From Trichlorobacter thiogenes (GTDB lineage: Bacteria > Desulfobacterota > Desulfuromonadia > Geobacterales > Pseudopelobacteraceae), in the NCBI RefSeq assembly GCF_900167465.1, contig NZ_FUWR01000003.1, forward strand, positions 62,001 through 126,000: a stretch of DNA of 64,000 nt. Reading direction: 5' to 3'. The notes below the pieces were generated by a model. It did no database searches and had not been told where the DNA came from. It saw nothing but the letters and a program-made list of their open reading frames with translations. Below are positions 19,343 to 28,465 of this stretch, piece after piece (position 1 is the stretch's first letter; each line of letters begins with the position of its first letter). A program made the position numbers and the translations under genes.

Positions 19343-19400
19343 GACCCAAGTTTATATACAAAAAAGATGCGATATTTCAATTTTGCCGGAGGTTTATACA

Positions 19401-22400
19401 ATGCGTCGTTTTGAATTCAGTGATGACAAATCAAACAAATTTTGGGAGATCGAGCAGGAAGGCGACAACCTGAATATTCGCTGGGGCAAGATCGGCACCA
19501 ATGGCCAGAGCCAGACCAAGGGGTTTGATGATGCTGCCAAAGCGGCAATTGCCATGACCAAACTTGTCAGTGAGAAAACCGGCAAGGGTTACAAAGAGGT
19601 GGGCGTTGCGGCAGATGCAGCAATTGGCGCCTCAGCTGAAAAACCGGTAAAACAAGACGCCAAACAGGCAAAGGTGGTGGTTGCCGTATCTGAAACTATT
19701 CCGGCGGAACAGCCGCTGACTGAAGCAGTGTCGGTTGAAAGCCAGGACGCCCAGGCCGATCGCGCGTTTAACGCCATGATTGAAATCCTTGCAGGGGATT
19801 GCAGCCAGATCAAGGAGTGCCTGACCGCACCGCGTCTGAAGCGTGATTATGGCATCAGTGAACCGGCAGCCAAACAGGTTTTGCAGAGACTTTGCACCGC
19901 CGGTCTGGTCTGGGGATATGGCGGTTCATACAATGTGAACCAGCATGGCCAGTCACTGGCAGCCAGGATTGCCGGTATGAGCAGCGCCAGCCCCGCAACA
20001 GCTGAGGAAAATCAACCCACAACAGCCAATCTGCCGCCCTGGCTGGCCAATGGCACACCGTTGCGCATACTGCCGGAACTGCTCTGCAATACGATTCCAA
20101 CCCGCCGCTTTCCGTGCAAGCCAGTAGAAGGGGATGCGCAGAAAATCTGGTTCAAGCTGCGCAATGACCTGGAGCAAAATGTCACCTTCGACATAAATGG
20201 CAGCTCTGCTGATCTGCAACCGGCTGTGGCGGAAATGGAAGAACGGGTAAAGGGGCGTAAAACCGATGGCAGCCTACAGGCAGATTCGATCCTCTTGGCC
20301 AGCATGAAAGACAACTATCGAGACGAAGATTCAGTCAAATGCAGCGTCATCAATTTTCTGGCAGCAAAAGGCGGGGTGTCATACCTGATTGATGTCTATC
20401 TGGAGGCGCAGCAGATTGCAACGGAAACAGAATACAAAGGGTCGGGCAGGAATTGCCAAAGCGTGAAAACGTTTTCCCGCAATGTCGGCAGTATCAGCAC
20501 GTACAGCTATTATTCTCCCTTGACCATGGGAGATCACCTGATCCGGGCCTATCTCTCATCAGCCCCGGAAGACGTCTACAGGGAATGCCTGGACAAGGCG
20601 TTCAAGGTGCTGCCCGGTTTGCATACCTATCGTCAGGCTTTGGTGGCCCTGTTGTTTCCGAGTGAACCGAAACTGGCTGAGCAGGTCGCACTGGAATATA
20701 ACGGTGCTCCCCCCGTTCCATCGGTAATCCACTGGTTGCTGTTGATTGTCCGTTCCGAAAAGGCTGTTGCCGTTGCCCGCAAGGCGCGCCCGGAAGCCTG
20801 GCTATGGGATGACAACTCCGTGGTGGCCACGCTGTTGCAGGAACGCGGGATTGAGGCGTTGGAGATCCTGATTCCAGGGGCCACCCATGATGCTGCCGGT
20901 CAGGCGCTCTCCTGCATCGGCCTGCCGGAATCCCTGGAAGCGCTGGCCCGGGCCGCAAGCAGCTCCAAACCGGCCCTGGCACGCTTTGCCCAGGCGGTGG
21001 AGCGCTGGCCGCACGCCGCCATGACCGCCATGGCAAAGGTTGTTAGTGGCGGTGGCAAGGATGCCGGGCTGATTACGCCCAATCTCCTCTCTTTGCTGAA
21101 AGCATACCCGGATATGCCGCAACAGCTGGCGCCTTGGCTGGATTCGTCCTCGATCAACGTCATTACCAGGCTTCAGGAACAGATCAGTGGACCAAAAGAG
21201 GTGGCTGATTTCAGTGAACTGCCGGAACTGCTGATCACCCCGCCCTGGCTGAAAAAGCGCAAGGCTGCACTGAAACCACTGGCACTTGAGCTACTCCCGC
21301 TGGCAGCGGTGGAGTACTGGGACGAAGGAGAGAAGGAACTTGCTCAGCGCGAAGACAACAAATGGGTACAGCAAAGGATTGAAGAGTGTCGGGATGATCT
21401 GGGCAAGATCCTGAAAGAAATCGGCTTGAAAGATCATAACAAATCAATGGTTTCAGTCATGAAAGCGGCCAAGGATAATGACGGCAAGGCGCTGGCAAAG
21501 ATCTGGATCGACAATCACAATGAAAACAAGGCAACACATCGCTATTACTACAGCAGCCTGAATGGGCTGTTTGTAACTTTGCTCCCCAGAAAACTGGCGA
21601 TTGAATTCTGGAACAGCATCATTCCGGAGGCTCTAAAAATGGGAATCAGTGTATATTCCAGCGACTATGTCAATGCGAGCTATGGCCTGGAGACGCTATC
21701 TAGCCTGAAGGCGCTGGCCACCAGTCGGCCGACGGAATATCTGGCCGAGGCACTGCATTTCGGTGACACAAGTTTTGCCGCCACCGCTGCCAGGGCCTTT
21801 GCCAAGCTAAAATCCATGCGCTCCATTGGGCGAGAATGGCTGCTCCGTTTCCCGGAACATGCAATCTGCGGGCTACTGGCGGCATCTGTCGGCAAGGCAT
21901 GCGAAACACGCGACTGTGCCGCATCATCACTACGTTTGCTGGCCGCCAACGGCCATGCAGGCCTGATCATGGAGAAGGCCGGACTGTACAATCAGCCAGA
22001 GGTGTCGGTTGCCGTGGCCGCCATGCTTGATGAAAACCCACTGGATCGTTTCCCATCCAAGATCCCGACTATGCCGCAGTTCTGGCAGGCGGAAAGCTGG
22101 AGCAGACCAAGGCTGAAAAACGGCAAGGCGCTGCCGGACAGCGCCCTGCAATATCTGGGCAACATGCTGACCTTTCCCACCACGGAAGAGCTCTATCCCG
22201 GCATCAATATTGTCAAAGAGGCCTGTGATGCCCAATCCCTGGCAGACTTCGGCTGGGACTGCTTTGGTTCCTGGCTGAATGCCGGTGCACCGGCCAAGGA
22301 AGGGTGGGCGCTGACCATGCTGGGGTATTTGGGAACGGATGATACAGCCCGCAAGCTGACCCCCTATCTGCGGGCCTGGCCGGGTGAATCGGCCCATGCA

Positions 22401-23537
22401 CGTGCTGTAACAGGGTTGGATGTGCTGGCCAATATCGGCAGCGATGTGGCCCTGATGCTGTTGCATGGCATTGCCCAGAAGCTCAAGTTCAAAGGACTTC
22501 AGGACAAGGCCCGTGAAAAGATCGATGCTATTGCCGAAGCACGCGGCCTCACCAGTGAAGAGCTGGAGGACCGCCTGGCCCCGGACCTGGGGCTGGATGA
22601 ATCCGGTTCTCTTGTCCTCGATTTCGGTCCACGTCAGTTCAAGGTCGGTTTTGATGAGGCGCTCAAGCCGTATGTACGCGAATTTGCAGATGGGCGCGAC
22701 GGTGGACGGCTGGCCGATCTCCCCAAACCGAAAAAAACCGATGATGACGCACTCTCCAAGGAGGCTGTTGAACGGTTCAAGCTGCTCAAAAAGGATGCCC
22801 GCACCATTGCCGGCCAGCAGGTTGTCAGGCTGGAAACAGCCATGTGCAGCAGGCGGCGCTGGTCAGAAACGGTCTTCAGGCAGTTCCTGGCCGGGCACCC
22901 GCTGGTACGCCACCTGGTCCAGCGCCTGATCTGGGGTGTTTACCAGTGCGAACCGGAGAGCAGCTATGGCGGCAAACTGCTGACCTGCTTCCGGGTCAGC
23001 GAGGATGGCAGCTATACCAACAGCGATGACGACGCCATAACACTGCCGGAAGGAGACAATCTGCTGATCGGCCTGCCCCACGCCCTGGAGCTGCCGCAGG
23101 AAGATGCGGCCGCCTTCGGGCAGCTGTTTGCTGACTATGAGCTGCTGCAGCCCTTTGCCCAGATCGGCCGCGACACATACACGATCAGCGAGACGGAACT
23201 GAGCGGAGAGAAACTGGAACGCTGGAAAGGAACGGTCGTCCCCACCGGGCGCGTGCTTGGTCTGGTTAACAAGGGGTGGCGCAGGGGACATGCTCAGGAT
23301 GGCGGCAGCATCTGGTATTTCAACAAGCCGCTGACCGGCGACAAGGTTATCGAACTACTGCTTAATCCGGGCATCATCGTCGGCATGGTCGATGAATATC
23401 CAGAGCAGACATTACAGGAGATCCAGGTCGGGATTCCGTCTTCATGGGGCGAACTGCAAAAACCGGAAAAACTCGATTTGCTCGACCCAATCTCGGCCAG
23501 TGAACTGATCCGCGATATGGAAGCACTGCGGGGATAG
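19401..23537 (+). CDS. WGR and DUF4132 (MolR-like) domain protein
   Basis: 1378 aa. Residues about 1-75 form a WGR domain (FWEIEQEGDNLNIRWGKIGT), a fold that binds DNA ends or nucleic acid in PARPs. A winged-helix-like stretch (about 130-190) and a long HEAT-like helical middle follow. The C-terminus is DUF4132 with WRRGHAQDGGSIWYFNKPL. E. coli MolR/YehF and YehI are relatives; their function is unsettled. The ATG at 19401 has GGAGG eight bases upstream; an earlier in-frame ATG at 19341 overlaps attC 4. It heads the MoxR-vWA-SWIM operon and probably serves as its large scaffold or target-recognition subunit (inference). Confidence 0.85.
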   Translation: MRRFEFSDDKSNKFWEIEQEGDNLNIRWGKIGTNGQSQTKGFDDAAKAAIAMTKLVSEKTGKGYKEVGVAADAAIGASAEKPVKQDAKQAKVVVAVSETIPAEQPLTEAVSVESQDAQADRAFNAMIEILAGDCSQIKECLTAPRLKRDYGISEPAAKQVLQRLCTAGLVWGYGGSYNVNQHGQSLAARIAGMSSASPATAEENQPTTANLPPWLANGTPLRILPELLCNTIPTRRFPCKPVEGDAQKIWFKLRNDLEQNVTFDINGSSADLQPAVAEMEERVKGRKTDGSLQADSILLASMKDNYRDEDSVKCSVINFLAAKGGVSYLIDVYLEAQQIATETEYKGSGRNCQSVKTFSRNVGSISTYSYYSPLTMGDHLIRAYLSSAPEDVYRECLDKAFKVLPGLHTYRQALVALLFPSEPKLAEQVALEYNGAPPVPSVIHWLLLIVRSEKAVAVARKARPEAWLWDDNSVVATLLQERGIEALEILIPGATHDAAGQALSCIGLPESLEALARAASSSKPALARFAQAVERWPHAAMTAMAKVVSGGGKDAGLITPNLLSLLKAYPDMPQQLAPWLDSSSINVITRLQEQISGPKEVADFSELPELLITPPWLKKRKAALKPLALELLPLAAVEYWDEGEKELAQREDNKWVQQRIEECRDDLGKILKEIGLKDHNKSMVSVMKAAKDNDGKALAKIWIDNHNENKATHRYYYSSLNGLFVTLLPRKLAIEFWNSIIPEALKMGISVYSSDYVNASYGLETLSSLKALATSRPTEYLAEALHFGDTSFAATAARAFAKLKSMRSIGREWLLRFPEHAICGLLAASVGKACETRDCAASSLRLLAANGHAGLIMEKAGLYNQPEVSVAVAAMLDENPLDRFPSKIPTMPQFWQAESWSRPRLKNGKALPDSALQYLGNMLTFPTTEELYPGINIVKEACDAQSLADFGWDCFGSWLNAGAPAKEGWALTMLGYLGTDDTARKLTPYLRAWPGESAHARAVTGLDVLANIGSDVALMLLHGIAQKLKFKGLQDKAREKIDAIAEARGLTSEELEDRLAPDLGLDESGSLVLDFGPRQFKVGFDEALKPYVREFADGRDGGRLADLPKPKKTDDDALSKEAVERFKLLKKDARTIAGQQVVRLETAMCSRRRWSETVFRQFLAGHPLVRHLVQRLIWGVYQCEPESSYGGKLLTCFRVSEDGSYTNSDDDAITLPEGDNLLIGLPHALELPQEDAAAFGQLFADYELLQPFAQIGRDTYTISETELSGEKLERWKGTVVPTGRVLGLVNKGWRRGHAQDGGSIWYFNKPLTGDKVIELLLNPGIIVGMVDEYPEQTLQEIQVGIPSSWGELQKPEKLDLLDPISASELIRDMEALRG

Positions 23538-23714
23538 ATTTTCTAAGTCCGACAGACTCCTGGACCGACGCATTAATCCTCGGCCATGAGCTAACTTATT
23601 CTGGTTGCATTTGGCTTACGTTTTTGCAGTCACCATGTTATTTGCCAAGCCCTGTTCAGGTTTGCTGCTGACCTATTTAAAATCAGCACCCAAACGGGTC
23701 GAAGTAAGCATCAC

Positions 23715-23781
23715 CTGCTTCGCCCGCATTACCGGAATCACCCGGAAAGGCAGGCGAAGCACGATAAAGTCGTGCTTCGCC
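23715..23781 (+). promoter_or_regulatory. Competing hairpins in the leader before the MoxR gene
   Basis: GCTTCGCC occurs at 23717-23724 and 23774-23781, with the complement GGCGAAGC at 23753-23760 between them. The downstream pairing is a 12-bp perfect stem (23753-23764 with 23770-23781, loop TAAAG) and the upstream pairing is a weaker alternative. They are mutually exclusive. No T-run follows, so this is not a simple terminator. It may adjust expression of the downstream four genes or be a mobile palindrome. Confidence 0.4.
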
Positions 23782-23823
23782 CTTACGCCCATCTCAACCA
23801 GACATACATTTCAAGAGGTAAAA

Positions 23824-24945
23824 ATGGCCAGAACAACTTATACGCCAGCAGCAGAAAATGATGACTTTCAGCGGCCGCCGGCCGAGATCATGTATGGCGA
23901 GGAACTGGAACGGCTGCGTAAGGCGGACCGGGAGGCGACGCCTCCGGGGTGGCAGATCAGCCTCAAGTCGGCCAGAAGCTTCATTATGGGGGATGCGGCG
24001 GCCGGAATTACTCAGAAGATCGTAGCACCGGTTTCCAGTATTGAGCGGATGCTGGTGACGCTGGCCACCGGGCGCGGACTGATGCTGGTTGGCGAGCCAG
24101 GCACGGCCAAATCCATGCTGTCGGAGCTGCTGTCGGCGGCCGTTTCCGGCACATCCACTCTGACCATTCAGGGGGGCGCCTCCATCACCGAGGACCAGAT
24201 CAAGTATGGCTGGAACTACGCACTGCTGATCAATGAAGGGCCCACGCCGCGCGCGTTGGTGCCTGCCCCGCTCTATCAGGGGATGCGGGACGGCAAGGTG
24301 GTCCGCTTTGAAGAGATCACCCGCTGCCCGCTGGAGGTACAGGACTGCCTGCTGGGGATGCTCTCCGACCGTGTCATGTCGGTACCGGAGCTGCCGGGCA
24401 ATGACAACATGCTCTATGCCCGGGAGGGGTTCAATATCATCGCTACCGCCAATACCCGCGACCGCGGCGTAAATGAGATGAGCGCCGCCCTCAAGCGTCG
24501 TTTTGATTTTGAAACCGTCTTCCCGATCTTTAATTACGCACAGGAGCTGGAGCTGGTCTCCGAGCGTTCCGCCAGACTGCTCAAGCAGAGTGGCATCCCC
24601 CATACCCTGCCGGATCACGTGGTGGAGGTGCTGGTAACCACCTTCCGCGATCTGCGCGGAGCCGGTAATGGCGAGCGGGATGGCGACAAGGGCAGTGACC
24701 GGCTGAATGCGGTCATGTCCACGGCCGAAGCGGTTAATGTGGCCCATGCCGTTGGTGTGCGGGCCTGGTTTCTGGAACAGCGCGCTGCTGACCCGGCGGA
24801 TGTTGTCGACTGCATCAGCGGCACGGTCATCAAGGATAATAATGATGACCGGGCCAAATTACGGCGCTATTTTGAGCAGAAGGTGGCCAAAAAGGCTGGC
24901 AAGCAGTGGAAGGCTTTTTTTGAGGCACGTCACCGGCTGCCATGA
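23824..24945 (+). CDS. MoxR-type AAA+ ATPase (YehL-like)
   Basis: 373 aa. Walker A is GEPGTAKS (residues 90-97), the Walker B-like segment is VVRFEEI and sensor 1 is IIATANTRD. ALKRRFDFE has the MoxR-type arginine finger region, and a helical lid follows. MoxR ATPases remodel or load vWA-domain partners. Here the vWA protein is two genes downstream, as in E. coli yehL-yehM-yehP. The start at 23824 follows an AAGAGG site; the frame is open upstream through a hairpin region. The stop overlaps the next start by four bases. Confidence 0.9.
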   Translation: MARTTYTPAAENDDFQRPPAEIMYGEELERLRKADREATPPGWQISLKSARSFIMGDAAAGITQKIVAPVSSIERMLVTLATGRGLMLVGEPGTAKSMLSELLSAAVSGTSTLTIQGGASITEDQIKYGWNYALLINEGPTPRALVPAPLYQGMRDGKVVRFEEITRCPLEVQDCLLGMLSDRVMSVPELPGNDNMLYAREGFNIIATANTRDRGVNEMSAALKRRFDFETVFPIFNYAQELELVSERSARLLKQSGIPHTLPDHVVEVLVTTFRDLRGAGNGERDGDKGSDRLNAVMSTAEAVNVAHAVGVRAWFLEQRAADPADVVDCISGTVIKDNNDDRAKLRRYFEQKVAKKAGKQWKAFFEARHRLP

Positions 24946-27332
24946 AACCGCATATCCTCGGAGTAAGACATCACAGCCCGGCCTGCGCCCAGCGGGTTGT
25001 CTGGCGCATCAATCAGCTGCAGCCTGCCTTTGTGCTGATTGAAGGACCAGCTGATTTCAATGACAAGCTTGATCAGCTTTATCTGCAGCACCAGCTGCCG
25101 ATTGCCGTCTACAGCTACCTCTCCAGCAGCAAGCAGCATCACGGTTCCTGGTCCCCATTTGCGGAGCATTCGCCCGAATGGCAGGCGCTTGTCCATGGCC
25201 GCCGTGTTGGAGCCGTGGTGCGCTTCATTGATCTGCCCGCCTGGCATGACGCCTTTGAATCACTGGAAAACCGTTACGCCGATGCCGTTGATGCCGAGGC
25301 CGAAGAGTCGCTGCGCAGTTATGACGCGGCCCTGGAGAAGCGGCTGGCAGTTGAGGGGCATGATGCCCTGTGGGACCACCTGTTCGAAGACCTGTTCAGC
25401 AGTGCCGATGACCAGCTGGGGATGGAGCTGCTGGACAGCGCACTTGACACCTATTTTAATAATCTGCGCTCCACGGCTGCCGGTTCACTGGGCAATCAGG
25501 CCAGGGAAAAGACCATGGCCAGCTGGATCGCCTGGGCAATAGCCCAGAAGCGTGGCGAGGTGGTGGTGGTCTGTGGCGGCTACCATGCCGCAGCACTGGA
25601 GCGCCTCTGGCCGCAGATGCCGACAGGGCTGCCGGATACGCCACTGCCGGAAGTAGACAATGTGGGTGGTGAGCTACGCTACGGTTCTTTTCTGGTCCCC
25701 TACACCTTCAAACGTCTGGATTCCTTTACCGGATACGCCTCGGGCATGCCATCGCCTGCCTATTACCAATGGCTCTGGGAGGGGGGAGCGGAGCATGCCG
25801 GGCATGAGCTGTTGCGGCAGATCATTGAACGACTCCGCAGCCGCAAGCTGACCGCCTCAACGGCCGATATGATTTTTCTGCACTCACGGGCCAGCGGCTT
25901 GTCCCGTCTGCGCGGTCATCGCCAGATACTGCGCATTGACTGGCTGGATGCTATTGCCGGAGCGCTGGTAAAGGATGCCCTTTCCGTTGCGCTCCCCTGG
26001 AGTTATCGCGGCCGGCTGCAGCCCGGTACTGATCCGGTACTGGTGGAGTCCATGGATGTGATCGCCGGCAATCTTATCGGCAAACTGGCCCCGGAGACCC
26101 CGCAACCGCCACTTGTTCATTCCGTGGCGGCAGAGCTGGAAAAAGCCGCCATTCCCCACATCGGCACCCTCAAACTTGATCTATTCAGCGATGCCGGGCG
26201 CGCAAAGAGCAGGCTGCTGCACAAGCTGTCGATTCTGGCCATCCCTGGTTTTACACGCAGCAAAGGGCCAGCAGAAGCCATGGACGGTGAGTCCACAGAA
26301 ATCTGGCAGATCACTCAGCCGATCACCCGGGCCGCCGCCCTGATCGAGGCGGGGGCCTGGGGGGCAACGGTGGAAACCGCCGCCACCGCCTGCCTGGAAT
26401 CACTATTGCGGGAAGCGGAAAACGATATCGGCAAACTGGCCTCCATTCTCAACAGGGCCGCTTTTGCAGGTCTCAGGCAGATCAGCTCCGGCTGTATTGC
26501 CCAGCTTGCTAACGCAGTGACGGCAACGACACGCTTTGAACCATTGGGTGGGGCGTTGTCCACACTATACAACCTGTTCTGCCATGGCCGGATGCTGGAG
26601 ATGGATGGCGCCCCAATGCTGGCTGCGGTGGTAGAAGCAGCATTTGACCGGGCCTTGTGGCTGTTCGAACTCCCCGGTGCCATAGCTGTGGCTGAACAGG
26701 AAGCGCATATCCATGCCGTCAAGGGGATTAGTCAGATCTGTCTGGATCTGTGGGGCGAGCGGAATGCCGATCCTGACAGTACGTTTCTCTCCGGCATACT
26801 GCCGGAGCGGGCCAAGGCCGTATTCAAGCGCAAGTCAACCGCCTGCAATTCTGCCCCGGTCAGTCGTGGTGCCTCGGTTGGCGTACTGTTGGCCCTATCA
26901 GTTCAGGATGAAGCGGAACAGGAGCTGCTGGCAGAACAGGCGCTGGAACTGGTCCTCTCACTTCAGCCGCAGGAGATGGGGGACGGCCTGGCCGGCATGA
27001 TTGCTTTAGGTCGCGAGCAGTTGGCCCACAACCATCATTTCTTGACCGGCCTCAATCAGGCTGTAACAGAGCTTGATGACCACGATTTTGTAGTGGCCCT
27101 GCCGGCCATGCGCGGCGCCTTTACCTGGCTACCGCCACAGGAAAGAGGCGCACTGGCGGAGGCGGTCCTGCTGCTACACAATGCCAGCCACCTTTCGGCC
27201 CGGCAGCTGACAGCCCCGCTGCTGGAAAACGACCCCATTGCACAGGCCAACGCCGGACTGGCAGAAAAAGAGGTCATCCGCCTGCTGGCGGCATGGGGAA
27301 TTGTGGTTGACGACAACCGGGGTACGGCATGA
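24942..27332 (+). CDS. DUF5682 family protein (YehM-like)
   Basis: 796 aa. The N-terminal motif HILGVRHHSPACAQRVVWRI followed by FVLIEGPADF is diagnostic of DUF5682. WAIAQKRGEVVVVCGGYHAAAL and a long helical remainder follow. The biochemical activity is unknown. The conserved HH and EGP motifs suggest an active site related to ChaN/TraB-like folds (inference). It overlaps both neighbours by four bases, so it is made together with the ATPase and vWA protein and probably works in one complex with them. Confidence 0.85.
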   Translation: MKPHILGVRHHSPACAQRVVWRINQLQPAFVLIEGPADFNDKLDQLYLQHQLPIAVYSYLSSSKQHHGSWSPFAEHSPEWQALVHGRRVGAVVRFIDLPAWHDAFESLENRYADAVDAEAEESLRSYDAALEKRLAVEGHDALWDHLFEDLFSSADDQLGMELLDSALDTYFNNLRSTAAGSLGNQAREKTMASWIAWAIAQKRGEVVVVCGGYHAAALERLWPQMPTGLPDTPLPEVDNVGGELRYGSFLVPYTFKRLDSFTGYASGMPSPAYYQWLWEGGAEHAGHELLRQIIERLRSRKLTASTADMIFLHSRASGLSRLRGHRQILRIDWLDAIAGALVKDALSVALPWSYRGRLQPGTDPVLVESMDVIAGNLIGKLAPETPQPPLVHSVAAELEKAAIPHIGTLKLDLFSDAGRAKSRLLHKLSILAIPGFTRSKGPAEAMDGESTEIWQITQPITRAAALIEAGAWGATVETAATACLESLLREAENDIGKLASILNRAAFAGLRQISSGCIAQLANAVTATTRFEPLGGALSTLYNLFCHGRMLEMDGAPMLAAVVEAAFDRALWLFELPGAIAVAEQEAHIHAVKGISQICLDLWGERNADPDSTFLSGILPERAKAVFKRKSTACNSAPVSRGASVGVLLALSVQDEAEQELLAEQALELVLSLQPQEMGDGLAGMIALGREQLAHNHHFLTGLNQAVTELDDHDFVVALPAMRGAFTWLPPQERGALAEAVLLLHNASHLSARQLTAPLLENDPIAQANAGLAEKEVIRLLAAWGIVVDDNRGTA

Positions 27333-28465
27333 ATCTACAGATTAGCGAACCATTACAGAGGTGGCGACTGCTGCTGGGAGAGTCCGCCGAAGCGGCCCTT
27401 TCCGGGCACGGCGGCGGACTGGATGCGGCTGCAGCCGGTGCCGATGCGGCCCTGGAGTGGCTTTACGGCAGAGATCCTGGCCGGGCTGAGCGTGGAGAAC
27501 GCAAGGCCGGACTGGACGGATCACAGTTGACCACCCCGGACTGGATCAACTCCCTTCACAAACTGTTTCCCAAAGAGGTGATCGAACGGCTGGAACAGGA
27601 TGCCGTTGAGCGATTCGGCATTGACGAGGTGGTCACCAACCTGGAGGTGCTTGAACGGCTGGAGCCCTCGGAATCACTATTGCGAGCGGTGCTACACACC
27701 AAGCATCTGATGAATCCGGATGTACTCTTCGCCGCCCGCCGCCTGGTGGCCGAGGTTGTGCGCCGGATTATGGAAAAGCTGCAGAGCGAGGTAAAGCAGG
27801 CATTCAACGGCACCCGTGATCGCCGTCGCCGGTCTAATATGCGGATAGCCCGCAATTTCGATTTCAAGAGAACACTGTCGGAAAACCTGCACCGCTGGCA
27901 TCCGGAAAAGAAAAACCTTTATCTGGAAAAACCGGTTTTTATCAGCCGTACCCGCTGCCAGGTGGAGCGTTGGGACATCATCCTGCTGATCGACCAGAGC
28001 GGTTCCATGGTTGATTCAGTTATCCATAGCGCAGTCATGGCGGCCTGCCTCTGGAATCTGCCCGGCATGAATACCAGGCTGGTAGCCTTTGATACGTCCA
28101 TTGTTGATCTGACCGCAGATGTGACTGATCCGGTGGAACTGCTGATGAAGGTGCAGTTGGGGGGCGGAACCAATATTGCCAAGGCGGTGGCCTATGCCCA
28201 GCAGCTCGTCTCCAACCCGTCAAAAAGCATTGTTGTGCTGGTATCGGATTTCTACGAAGGGGGAAGCAGCACAGAACTGGTGCGACGGGTCAAGACCATG
28301 GTGGAGAACGGTGTGAAGTTTCTAGGACTGGCGGCGCTGGATGAATCGGCCACACCGGTTTATGACCGGGAGATGGCCTCCCGTCTGGTCAATGTTGGTG
28401 CAATGGTCGGCGCCATGACACCGGGGCAGCTGGCAGCTTGGCTGGCGGAAAAGGTGCGGGGATGA
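27329..28465 (+). CDS. vWA domain protein partner of MoxR (YehP-like)
   Basis: 378 aa. A helical N-terminal part (about 1-205) includes an Arg-rich stretch TRDRRRRSNMRIARNF. A von Willebrand A domain begins at about 215 with the MIDAS motif DQSGS (D222, S224, S226). The threonine (LGGGTNIAKAVAYA) and aspartate (VVLVSDFYEGG) that complete metal binding are also present. Such proteins are clients or adaptors of MoxR ATPases. Its length equals that recalled for E. coli YehP. The start and stop both overlap neighbouring genes as ATGA. Confidence 0.9.
   Translation: MNLQISEPLQRWRLLLGESAEAALSGHGGGLDAAAAGADAALEWLYGRDPGRAERGERKAGLDGSQLTTPDWINSLHKLFPKEVIERLEQDAVERFGIDEVVTNLEVLERLEPSESLLRAVLHTKHLMNPDVLFAARRLVAEVVRRIMEKLQSEVKQAFNGTRDRRRRSNMRIARNFDFKRTLSENLHRWHPEKKNLYLEKPVFISRTRCQVERWDIILLIDQSGSMVDSVIHSAVMAACLWNLPGMNTRLVAFDTSIVDLTADVTDPVELLMKVQLGGGTNIAKAVAYAQQLVSNPSKSIVVLVSDFYEGGSSTELVRRVKTMVENGVKFLGLAALDESATPVYDREMASRLVNVGAMVGAMTPGQLAAWLAEKVRG

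Noticed and set aside
21930-22466. 178-residue minus-strand open frame opposite the WGR/DUF4132 gene
   Set aside because: Shadow of a conserved coding region; no ribosome site or family similarity.
23605-23823. N-terminal extension of the MoxR ATPase
   Set aside because: The extra 73 codons run through the competing hairpins and have no AAA+ similarity; the ATG at 23824 has a ribosome site.
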